This document shows, piece by piece, positions 1-6,313 of a DNA stretch of 25,421 bases. A program made the position numbers and the translations under genes. Source of the stretch: Dysgonamonadaceae bacterium (GTDB lineage: Bacteria; Bacteroidota; Bacteroidia; Bacteroidales; Azobacteroidaceae); assembly GCA_031258895.1 (NCBI GenBank), contig JAIRMF010000034.1:1-25421 (forward strand), given 5' to 3'. Under the pieces are notes generated by a model, which saw nothing but the letters and a program-made list of their open reading frames with translations, searched no databases and was not told the origin of the DNA. Position 1 is the stretch's first letter. Every line of letters starts with the position of its first letter.

Positions 1-129
1 TCCGCGCATAAATTTGTGTTGTTTTGATATTCGTATGTCCTAACATTTTAGAAACCGTTTCAATGGGAACACCTTTCGCCAAAGTCGTGGTCGTAGCGAA
101 AGTATGTCTGGCAAGATGAGTAATTTCCA
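1..129 (-). pseudogene. Tyrosine recombinase C-terminal remnant (continues past the left edge)
   Basis: Read on the minus strand, this stretch encodes the catalytic end of a tyrosine recombinase: HLARHTFATT supplies the HxxR motif, and LGHTNIKTTQIYAR supplies the last histidine and the nucleophilic tyrosine. Upstream, the frame stays open only to a stop codon at 155-157, and family resemblance ends near base 125. The N-terminal and core-binding domains are therefore missing. The fragment lies just outside the leader of two intact integrase genes and points the opposite way. It may be an integrase gene of another element cut by this one, or an old fossil. The reading frame is seen directly; the history is inference. 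Confidence 0.75.
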
Positions 130-416
130 AAAAAGCAAGCAAGTCCAAGATTGATTAAACGACACGCAATCGGTTTAGAATAAGCAAATTTGGTTGAATC
201 CCCGATTTTGCAAAAATGCAAAATTGAGTGAGAAAGCACGGTATTTCAGTTACCAAACCGTTAGCCGGTTGTTACCGGAAAACCAACAGGTAACGGAGTA
301 TGAATAGGAGTAATCAAATCGGTGACTTTAACGCTGACTACCAACTTTTTGCGTAACAAAGAACGCTTATATAACAGGTAACTTTGCCGACGGCAAAGCC
401 CACAAAAAATAAGCGT
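130..416. promoter_or_regulatory. Integrase leader and probable left-end attachment region
   Basis: No convincing protein gene lies in this stretch. It holds an inverted repeat TTTTGCA/TGCAAAA (206-212 and 217-223) and four copies of GGTAAC in both orientations (249-254 and 271-276 as GTTACC; 289-294 and 377-382 as GGTAAC). The last two are part of a 10-bp direct repeat, AACAGGTAAC, at 285-294 and 373-382. Repeats beside an integrase gene are where arm-type recombinase sites usually lie. A Bacteroidetes -7-like TAACTTTG sits at 379-386 without a well-spaced -33 box. A possible 18-codon leader peptide (300-356) is too short to trust. Confidence 0.45.
382..405 (+). repeat. Hairpin plus CCCACAA element before the first integrase
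   Basis: Arms CTTTGCC (382-388) and GGCAAAG (392-398) enclose a 3-base loop and run into CCCACAA (399-405). The integrase ATG follows 18 bases after the stem. The same hairpin and CCCACAA arrangement recurs before three accessory genes at 7328, 7891 and 8167, though here the stem is less GC-rich. It overlaps the putative -7 box, so it may act as DNA rather than RNA at this site. Confidence 0.45.
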
Positions 417-1646
417 ATGAAAGTAGAAAAATTCAAGGTGTTGCTCTACCTGAAAAAGAGCAGTTTGGACAAATCGGGCAAGGCTCCGATTATGGGGCGC
501 ATCACTGTAAACCAGTCGATGGCGCAGTTCAGTAGCAAACTTGCTTGCACGCCCGACCTGTGGAATCCCCGCGAAAGCAGGCTGGACGGCAAGAGCCGTG
601 AAGCTGTCGAAGTGAACGCCAAAATCGACAAACTTTTGCTGGCGATACATTCTGCGTTCGACAGCCTTGTGGAACGCAAGAAACCTTTCGATGCGGAAGC
701 CGTAAAGGTTTTGTTTCAGGGAAGCATGGATTCGCAAACGACCCTTCTGGCTCTCCTTGCCCAATACATGGAGGGGCTGAAAGCCCGCATAGGCATAGAC
801 TGCGCTCCGACTACGTTATCAACGTATTTCTACACTCACCGTTCACTCGGCGAGTTCATCAAAAAGAAGTTTAGGACGAAAGACATTGCTTTCGGGCAAT
901 TGAACGAACAGTTCATTCGGGAATATCAGGAGTTTGTTTTGACAGAACAGGGATATGCAATGGATACCGTTCGCCATTATCTGGCTATCCTGAAAAAAAT
1001 CTGCAAAATAGCGTTCAAAGACGGCATTTCCGAGAAATTTCATTTTGCGCACTACAAACTGCCCAAACAGACAGTAACTACTCCCAAAGCATTAAGTCGA
1101 GAGAGTTTCGAGAAAGTTCGAGATTTGGATATTCCCCAAAACCGTCCTTCAACCCGTTTTACGAGAGATTTGTTTCTTTTCGCCTGTTACACGGGTACAG
1201 GATATGCGGATGTAGTCCGTATCACCAAAGAAAATCTGTTCACGGATGAGGAAGGCAGCCTGTGGCTCAAATATGCGAGGAAGAAAACGGACTATCGGGC
1301 GCGTGTCAAATTATTGCCCGAAGCTATCGCTCTAATAGAAAAATATAAAGACGAGAACCGCGATAGTCTGTTCCCGATGCAATCGGCAGATATGGTAAAA
1401 GCCAATATGAAAGGTTTGCGGGCTATGGCTGAAATAAAAGAGCCAATGACCTACCATTCAGGGAGGCACAGCTTCGCCAGTTTAATTACGCTCGAAGAGG
1501 GAGTGCCGATAGAAACCATCAGCCGGATGCTCGGACACAGCAATATCCAGACTACCCAAGTGTATGCCCGTGTTACTCCGAAAAAACTTTTTGATGACAT
1601 GGATAAACTCATTGAAGCAACCCAAGATTTTAAGTTAGTTATTTAA
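417..1646 (+). CDS. Tyrosine recombinase (integrase) 1
   Basis: Site-specific recombinase expected to integrate and excise the element. From ATG 417 it is 409 aa, typical for Bacteroidetes integrases; the frame extends up to a TTG at 384, but the family normally begins near this MKVEKFKVLLYLKK. The N-terminal part has the Arm-binding and SAM-like folds (about 1-200). The catalytic part shows YHSGRHSF (H347, R350) and LGHSNIQTTQVYAR (H374, nucleophile Y383). The usual first arginine is replaced in TGTGYADV, a loss also known in IntDOT-type recombinases. The second recombinase follows after 20 bases, so the two are probably co-transcribed. Assignment to the family is sure; which recombinase does which step is not visible. 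Confidence 0.93.
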   Translation: MKVEKFKVLLYLKKSSLDKSGKAPIMGRITVNQSMAQFSSKLACTPDLWNPRESRLDGKSREAVEVNAKIDKLLLAIHSAFDSLVERKKPFDAEAVKVLFQGSMDSQTTLLALLAQYMEGLKARIGIDCAPTTLSTYFYTHRSLGEFIKKKFRTKDIAFGQLNEQFIREYQEFVLTEQGYAMDTVRHYLAILKKICKIAFKDGISEKFHFAHYKLPKQTVTTPKALSRESFEKVRDLDIPQNRPSTRFTRDLFLFACYTGTGYADVVRITKENLFTDEEGSLWLKYARKKTDYRARVKLLPEAIALIEKYKDENRDSLFPMQSADMVKANMKGLRAMAEIKEPMTYHSGRHSFASLITLEEGVPIETISRMLGHSNIQTTQVYARVTPKKLFDDMDKLIEATQDFKLVI

Positions 1647-1666
1647 TCAATTAAACATATATCGCC

Positions 1667-2863
1667 ATGCGTAGTACATTCAAACTATTATTCTACATCA
1701 ATCGGAATAAAGTAAAATCCGACGGCACAACCGCCGTCATGTGCCGAATCAGTATCGACGGCAAAAGTTCGACGCTCACAACCGGCATCTATTGCCAGCC
1801 CGATGACTGGAACGCCAAAAAAGGCATCATCAAAACGGAAAGGGATAATAACCAGCTTTCCGCTTTCCGCCAGTGTTTGGAACAGACCTATGAACGCATC
1901 CTTAAAGAGCAGGGCGCGGTCAGTAGTGAACTTCTGAAAAATACGATTGTCGGGGTAAATTCCATACCGACTTACTTGCTCGAAGCGGGTATAGTGGAAA
2001 TAGAACGCCTACGGATTCGCGCGATTGAAATAAACTCGAATACAACCTATCGGCAATCCAAACTCTCACAGTTGAACCTGCAAGAGTTTCTTCTTTCACG
2101 GGGAATGGAGGACATTGCTTTTTCGGATATTACCGAAGAGTTCGGCGAATCGTTCAAAATTTTTATGAAGACCACGGGAGACCGTAAATCGGGGTATATC
2201 AACAAGTGCATCACTTGGCTCAATCGGCTTATCTATATCGCTATCGACCAAGAGGTATTGAGAAGCAATCCGCTTGAAGATGTACGATACGAAAAAAAAG
2301 AGCGGACTAAACACCGCTATATAGGCAAATCCGACCTGAAACGGATAATGGAAACCCCGATGCGCGACCCACGTATGGAGTTACTTCGCAGGGCTTTCAT
2401 TTTTTCTTCGCTGACGGGGCTTGCTTATGTGGATATACACGGACTTTATCCGCACCATATCGGGAAAACAGCGGAAGGCAGGCTGTATATCCGAAAAAAG
2501 AGGGTGAAAACTAAGGTGGAGGCGTTTATACCATTGCACCCTATTGCGGAACAAATAATGATGCTTTATAATACCACGGACGACAGTAATCCTGTATTTC
2601 CGATGCCTTTCCGTGACAGGGCTTGGTTCGAAATAAACCAACTTGGCATTACTATGGACTTGAAAGAGAATCTCTCGTACCATCAAAGTCGCCACAGCTT
2701 CGGGACGTTGGCGATTTCGGCAGGGCTTTCCATCGAGAGTATCGCCAAGATGATGGGTCATGCAAATATCTCAACAACACAGGGGTACGCCCAAGTAACG
2801 GACATGAAAATATCGGAAGATATGGACAGGCTGATGATACGCCGAAACGCGGTTAATCAATAA
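1667..2863 (+). CDS. Tyrosine recombinase (integrase) 2
   Basis: A second site-specific recombinase of 398 aa, starting MRSTFKLLFYINRN, the usual Bacteroidetes opening. Catalytic residues visible are H339 and R342 in YHQSRHSFGT, H365 in MGHANIST, and Y374 in TTQGYAQV. The first catalytic arginine is alanine in TGLAYVD (A253), common in this branch. It is clearly divergent from the first recombinase, so the pair is not a recent duplication. Twenty bases separate it from the upstream gene and 19 from the next, which suggests one operon. Tandem recombinases may act together at the ends or have separate targets; the sequence does not decide. Confidence 0.93.
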   Translation: MRSTFKLLFYINRNKVKSDGTTAVMCRISIDGKSSTLTTGIYCQPDDWNAKKGIIKTERDNNQLSAFRQCLEQTYERILKEQGAVSSELLKNTIVGVNSIPTYLLEAGIVEIERLRIRAIEINSNTTYRQSKLSQLNLQEFLLSRGMEDIAFSDITEEFGESFKIFMKTTGDRKSGYINKCITWLNRLIYIAIDQEVLRSNPLEDVRYEKKERTKHRYIGKSDLKRIMETPMRDPRMELLRRAFIFSSLTGLAYVDIHGLYPHHIGKTAEGRLYIRKKRVKTKVEAFIPLHPIAEQIMMLYNTTDDSNPVFPMPFRDRAWFEINQLGITMDLKENLSYHQSRHSFGTLAISAGLSIESIAKMMGHANISTTQGYAQVTDMKISEDMDRLMIRRNAVNQ

Positions 2864-2882
2864 TCATTTAAAAACCAAGTAT

Positions 2883-3242
2883 ATGAAAAGGAAAATAATA
2901 ACCATCGAAAACGGGTTGGTATCCGTACCGCAATCCGGCGAAGTACGAATGACGGCATCTGAAATCGCCGCTTTGTTTGAGGTGTATGTACAAACCGTTT
3001 ATACCAATATCAAAGCGGTTTTGAAATTGGGAATAGTAAAAACGGATGTTTCTTGCGCTGTAATCGTAACGGGCAATACCCTCATGCCCGATGAGTACGG
3101 GCTGGATATGATAACTGCCCTTGCTTTCAGGCTTCATTCCTCTAAAACCGAAATATTTCGGGAGTGGGTAATTCATAGGATAACGGCCAAACCATCGCAA
3201 ACACTGGTAATTCCGCTATCAAAAAGTTTTTTATACAACTAA
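2883..3242 (+). CDS. RhuM-like DNA-binding protein
   Basis: A 119-aa protein starting MKRKIITIENG. Residues about 22-52 (MTASEIAALF...VQTVYTNIKAVL) read as a helix-turn-helix, and the block YGLDMITALAFRLHSSKTEIFREWV (in parts, about 78-101) resembles the RhuM/virulence-protein family signature of a tyrosine-leucine-aspartate start, a mid hydrophobic segment and a final FRxW. RhuM proteins are much longer, so this is only the N-terminal domain. It lies 19 bases after the second integrase and ends at a strong terminator, so it is probably part of the integration operon, perhaps as its regulator or a directionality factor. The family link is from memory of the motif and the role is inference. 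Confidence 0.6.
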   Translation: MKRKIITIENGLVSVPQSGEVRMTASEIAALFEVYVQTVYTNIKAVLKLGIVKTDVSCAVIVTGNTLMPDEYGLDMITALAFRLHSSKTEIFREWVIHRITAKPSQTLVIPLSKSFLYN

Positions 3243-3285
3243 AAAAACAGCCGTAAGACAATCCCAATCTTACGGCTGATTTATT
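3241..3285. terminator. Bidirectional intrinsic terminator
   Basis: A perfect 11-bp stem, CAGCCGTAAGA (3248-3258) with TCTTACGGCTG (3268-3278), has a 9-base loop. On the minus strand it is followed by seven T residues, a textbook terminator for the helix-turn-helix genes. On the plus strand a T-rich tail follows, ending the integrase operon. Confidence 0.9.
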
Positions 3286-3298
3286 TTACGAGAGGCAA

Positions 3299-3595
3299 TT
3301 ACCTGAACGCTTTTTTGAGGTTTTTGTCGAGCATTGCCTGAATGTCGCTTTCGCGGAAAAGTATCTTACCACCTATTTGTATATAGGGTATCTGTCCGCT
3401 ATAACGCCATTCCTGTAATGTACTGCGGCTAACCCTTAATCGTTGGTAAACTTCCTTGTCGGTTAGAAAACGTTCGCCGTTTAAGGTCGGCTTGCTGTTG
3501 GTCAATGAGCGTTCGATTTTATCCAGCATACGGTCGAGTGCTTTGAAAAACGATTTCACACGTTCATTGTCCTTTGTTACAAAATTATCTTCCAT
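3299..3595 (-). CDS. Helix-turn-helix protein, excisionase-like (downstream gene)
   Basis: A 98-aa basic protein. Residues 43-93 form an HTH_17/MerR-like winged helix: LTDKEVYQRLRVSRSTLQEW, then PYIQIGGKILFRESDI. The N-terminal 40 residues look helical and charged. Pairs of such proteins beside integrases in Bacteroides conjugative transposons include the Xis2-type excision factors of CTnDOT, so a role in excision or in control of the excision and transfer genes is likely. Its start overlaps the end of the upstream helix-turn-helix gene by 11 bases, indicating translational coupling. The fold is well supported; the exact function is inference. Confidence 0.85.
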   Translation of the reverse strand: MEDNFVTKDNERVKSFFKALDRMLDKIERSLTNSKPTLNGERFLTDKEVYQRLRVSRSTLQEWRYSGQIPYIQIGGKILFRESDIQAMLDKNLKKAFR

Positions 3596-3902
3596 AAGAC
3601 GTCTCCTTTCGTTTGCGTTCGGGTTGTTTTTCTCCGAGTAATCGGAGTGCCGCCTGCACGTCTTCGGGTCTGTAATACATCTTGTGGTTTACCTGCGAAT
3701 AAGGCAGAATTCCGTTATCGCGATAGGTCTGCAATGTGCGCGGACTTATGTTCAGCGTGATGCACACGTCCTGATTGTCCATCCATTGCTTCAACGTTTT
3801 TTCCTGATGACGGTCGCACAAGGCTTCCACCTTACGGGCAAATTGCTCGAAGCGGGACATCATCGCCTCGTATGTACGGGCTTCTATGCCTATTATTTCC
3901 AT
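3585..3902 (-). CDS. Helix-turn-helix protein, excisionase-like (upstream gene)
   Basis: A 105-aa protein. The N-terminal half (about 1-40) is a probable helix, MSRFEQFARKVEALCDRHQE. The winged helix-turn-helix lies at about 40-88: WMDNQDVCITLNISPRTL, then PYSQVNHKMYYRPEDVQAAL. The C-terminus is strongly basic. It is the first gene of a two-gene minus-strand operon, preceded by an A-rich leader (ACCACTAAAAAATG) and a TATCTTTG promoter box. As with its neighbour, an excisionase or recombination-directionality role is likely from family and position. The two proteins share the fold but little sequence. Confidence 0.85.
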   Translation of the reverse strand: MEIIGIEARTYEAMMSRFEQFARKVEALCDRHQEKTLKQWMDNQDVCITLNISPRTLQTYRDNGILPYSQVNHKMYYRPEDVQAALRLLGEKQPERKRKETSYGR

Positions 3903-3937
3903 CTTTCATTTTTTAGTGGTTTATTATCACGGGAAGG

Positions 3938-3945
3938 CAAAGATA
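3938..3945 (-). promoter_or_regulatory. -7 promoter box of the helix-turn-helix operon
   Basis: TATCTTTG on the minus strand fits the Bacteroidetes TAnnTTTG consensus, 36 bases before the ATG at 3902. No clear -33 TTTG is seen at the usual 19-21 base spacing, so the call rests on the -7 box and position. Confidence 0.5.
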
Positions 3946-4020
3946 AATCTATTATCCATGCTATGTATCAGAATAATAAGCGATGGAAGCATCAGGCAGC
4001 GAGTGGCGCAAGACGGAGCC

Positions 4021-4042
4021 AAAAAAGCCCCTTTCGGGGCTT
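4021..4042 (-). terminator. Intrinsic terminator of the IS-interrupted gene
   Basis: On the minus strand AAGCCCC, a GAAA tetraloop and GGGGCTT are followed by four more T residues. It lies 6 bases beyond the original stop codon (4048-4050) of the gene split by the insertion sequence, which supports that reconstructed gene end. Confidence 0.9.
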
Positions 4043-4047
4043 CAGCA

Positions 4048-4108
4048 TTAATTTAAATGCGAGGGTAACTTAAATTGAAATTCCATGATTAACCGTTCCG
4101 TATCACTA
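4048..4108 (-). pseudogene. 3' remnant of the IS-interrupted conserved gene
   Basis: When the insertion sequence and one copy of the CACTA duplication are removed, the frame of the gene starting at 5592 runs through this piece. It adds DTERLIMEFQFKLPSHLN and stops at 4048-4050, just before a strong terminator. The restored protein would be 137 aa. Confidence 0.85.
4104..4108. repeat. Target-site duplication, left copy (CACTA)
   Basis: CACTA lies directly outside the left inverted repeat of the insertion sequence and matches CACTA at 5235-5239 outside the right one. The next base, A, also matches, so the duplication could be read as 6 bp with a shifted end. Confidence 0.85.
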
Positions 4109-4219
4109 ACCTGAGTTTTGGATACTATTATCCAATTAGAGCAATGGTATAGGAGCGCGGAGTATTCGTTCGAGAAAAAACAGACAGTCAGCGGTCAGCG
4201 GAAAGATACACAGAGTGGG

Positions 4220-5132
4220 TTAGAATAAAGACAATTGCCCGTGTTGAGGGTCAAAGTTGACTTTGATAGCAGGTTTTTTGTCAAAAAAGCAGTACGCCCC
4301 CAAGAGCAGCAATGAGATTCATTATAAAGTTGTGAAAAGAGCGATGCCGTGTGTGTTCAACCTTGCCGGTATTTTTGAGCAAATCGTTAATGGTTTCAAT
4401 AATAGCGCGTTTTCGGAGGAGGATTTTATCCCAAAGTGGCATTAGTCGGTTTTTCATGTTGCTCCTGAGACCGGTAACGATGTGAACGCCGTTGTCAAAG
4501 AGTGATTCAAAGAGCGATTGGGAAATGTATCCCCTGTCGCCAAAAAGTTTGCCGAAAAGGTTTTTTGTCAGTTTTTGCATAACTTTCAGATCGCGGTCGT
4601 CCGTGTTTCCGGGCGTCAGGCAAAACGAAAGGATTTCACCTTTGTCATTGACCACAAGATGCAGCTTAAATCCGTAAAACCAGCCCATTGTGCTTTTCCC
4701 GCACATCGCCCAATCTTGAAAAACCTTGTTGCGGGAAATGCGTTTGTTGTGACAAACAGCAATTTTAGTGCTGTCCACAAAAGTGATACCGGTACATTTT
4801 CCAAAACAAATCATATTCAAAAAGAACATCATCGGGAAAAATACGCGGCGCTGAATTTGCACGAAACGATTGTATGACAATGCTTTTGGAAACTCATTTT
4901 TAAGATGAACGCAGATATAATGCAGGTAAAAATGTTTGAAATTGTCGAAAGTCCCAAAATGAAAAAGCATCAAAATGGTAATGATTTCGCTATCCGACAT
5001 CTCACAGGAGCGATTACGGCGTCTTTTGCCCTCCTCGTTCAATTTCGGACGTTTTTGTAGTTCTTTTGCAAATTCTTTGCAAAAATCGTCTGTAATACAG
5101 AAAATTTCAGTAATTTTGCTCTTAGTCAGCAT
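4220..5132 (-). pseudogene. IS982-family transposase, frameshifted near the C-terminus
   Basis: DDE transposase for the surrounding insertion sequence. From ATG 5132 the frame gives 283 aa and stops at 4281. Catalytic acids are visible: D120 in FVDSTKIAVC, D199 in GDRGYIS, and E246 in RAIIETINDLLK. The 3' end is shifted. At a run of five C on the plus strand (4297-4301), removing one base gives AALGAYCFFDKKPAIKVN and a stop at 4220, restoring the AYCFF-type ending usual in IS982 transposases and a length of 303 aa. As written, the protein ends in GGVLLF instead. All catalytic residues precede the shift, so some activity is possible. It could also be a sequencing error. Confidence 0.9.
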
Positions 5133-5163
5133 AGTTGATATATCGTTTTATCTTGTTGAATTT

Positions 5164-5171
5164 CAAATATA
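5164..5171 (-). promoter_or_regulatory. -7 promoter box of the IS982 transposase
   Basis: TATATTTG on the minus strand fits TAnnTTTG, 31 bases before the transposase ATG at 5132. A TTGG lies 17 bases further upstream (5189-5192) and could serve as a weak -33 box. Confidence 0.5.
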
Positions 5172-5217
5172 AAGATACTGAAATATTTCCAACTATGCTA
5201 CTTTTTGTGCGTTTTTC

Positions 5218-5592
5218 TTATCCAAAACTCAGGTCACTAATATCGTCATCGGGCTGTGGAACCAACTTGTATTTATCCACAAACCAATTCAGGTGGGAAC
5301 TATCGAAATCCACGTATGCAGTCGTATGCCGGTGCACCAGAAGCGGCATCCCTATCCTTATCCCGTCCTGGCAATCTTCGTGGTCTTTCATTAAAACGAA
5401 GTAATTGGTATGGTGGCAACTGTCGCTGATGTTGCTTAATATCTCGTCCATCGGGAAATCGGGAATTGCGTAATGCCCTTCTTCTCCCGGCTTGTCATAC
5501 TCCACAAGCAGCGTACCGACCTTACAGGCATCAGTAAACAATTCGCGTAATTGTTCAGTCGTAAAATCAAATAAGGGATAAAATCGTTCCAT
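5218..5592 (-). pseudogene. Conserved acidic protein, 3' end replaced by the IS
   Basis: An acidic protein of 124 aa as it now stands; I do not recognise a named domain. It starts MERFYPLFDFTTEQLREL and contains aromatic- and histidine-rich patches (CHHTNYFVLMKDHED, HRHTTAYVDFDSSHLNWF). The insertion sequence enters after ISD, and its terminal repeat supplies the last residues LSFG and the stop. Without the insertion the protein would be 137 aa, ending in PSHLN. Only about 17 C-terminal residues are lost, so the product may still fold and work. The gene has its own promoter-like box and an original terminator, and appears to be a single-gene unit. Confidence 0.8.
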
Positions 5593-5616
5593 ATTTTCTG
5601 TTTCAATTTACAACTT

Positions 5617-5624
5617 CAAAGATA
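5617..5624 (-). promoter_or_regulatory. -7 promoter box of the IS-interrupted gene
   Basis: TATCTTTG on the minus strand fits TAnnTTTG, 25 bases before the ATG at 5592. TTGG 18 bases upstream (5643-5646) is a possible -33 box. Confidence 0.5.
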
Positions 5625-6052
5625 CATGAAATATTTTGGCTGCCAATGGCTTATCCGATATTGGCAATGTGTGGCGGCGGTTGTCCTTTTCCCCGCCATG
5701 AATTTACACGCGGCTTACCGATTAACGCCGTGAGTATGCTGTTTTTATCTTCTATCCCGTTTCTATCGAAATGATTTTTTCCTCTTTTAGCGGAATGATC
5801 TCATCGGTCTGTAGTATTCGATTTCAGGCGCAAAGGTATTTCCGTGTTCTTCACGCCGCTGGCAAGGTCAAGCCCTACGGGTTTGCGAATAAATCTTCCT
5901 CTTTCCCTTCTTGAACTATCCGGGCGAGCGTATTTACCGCTTCGCTTTCGCCAAAACCTTGCACGGCTAAACACTACCCTTTTTTAGCTTCTGAAACTCG
6001 AATACTTCTCACCGACCGATGCGGCATAGCGATAAAAAAAAAGTCAAAAATC
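5625..6052 (-). other. Gene-poor stretch with fossil-like minus-strand reading frames
   Basis: No intact gene is visible in these 430 bases. Three short minus-strand frames nevertheless read like protein. One, about 5978-5884, contains VQGFGESEAVNTLARIVQEG. A second, in another frame at about 5893-5807, contains RKPVGLDLASGVKNTEIPL and ends TTDR-stop. A third, about 5751-5650, contains ILTALIGKPRVNSW and ends HIANIG-stop. None has a convincing start codon and length, so they are probably remnants, or overlap a conserved non-coding region. TACCTTTG at 5831-5838 (minus) matches the -7 promoter consensus but lies within one of the frames. Confidence 0.35.
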
Positions 6053-6294
6053 ATGAAACGGAATGAAGATAAAAATAGGAAACAACGAACCATCTACCTC
6101 GGAATTAGCATAGGTTGGGTTTTGAAAACAGGCTTTATAGTCGCAGGAATAGCCATTTGGGGCTGGGTTTTCGTGGCGGTAATGGGGTGGGGCTTTACAT
6201 CGGGTTTAAGGTGCTGAAAGGGCTTCTTTCCTGTCTTCTTTCGCTTCTCATTTTGGCGGTGGCAATCACACTTTTAATAGCAATCATTTTTTAA
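6053..6294 (+). pseudogene. Small membrane protein, apparently frameshifted
   Basis: From ATG 6053 the frame gives 54 aa, MKRNEDKNRKQRTIYLGISI then a hydrophobic stretch, and stops at 6215-6217. Just before the stop, the -1 frame takes over with GFKVLKGLLSCLLSLLILAV and runs to a stop at 6292-6294. Both parts look like consecutive membrane segments of one roughly 80-aa protein: a basic N-terminus and two transmembrane helices. The shift probably lies in the G runs at 6184-6192. The 19-base distance to the next start fits one transcription unit. The gene is unrecognised by name. The join is inference from hydrophobicity and lack of a start for the second part. Confidence 0.55.
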
Positions 6295-6313
6295 TCATCA
6301 AAAACATAAGGAC

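Larger units (their letters stand above)
4109..5234 (-). mobile_element. IS982-family insertion sequence, 1126 bp
   Basis: The two ends are perfect 16-bp inverted repeats, ACCTGAGTTTTGGATA at 4109-4124 and its complement at 5219-5234, flanked by CACTA direct repeats at 4104-4108 and 5235-5239. Inside is one transposase gene on the minus strand. Ends starting with AC and a length near 1 kb fit IS982. The insertion lies in the last codons of a small conserved gene. Perfect ends and an intact duplication suggest a fairly recent insertion. The transposase has a frameshift near its end, so this copy may be inactive. Confidence 0.93.

Noticed and set aside
300..356. 18-codon leader peptide before the integrase
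   Set aside because: It has a weak GGAG before the ATG, but no conservation can be seen and such short frames arise by chance.
384..416. TTG start giving a 420-aa first integrase
   Set aside because: The extra 11 residues lie in a hairpin and the family begins at MKVEKFKVLLYLKK, so ATG 417 was chosen.
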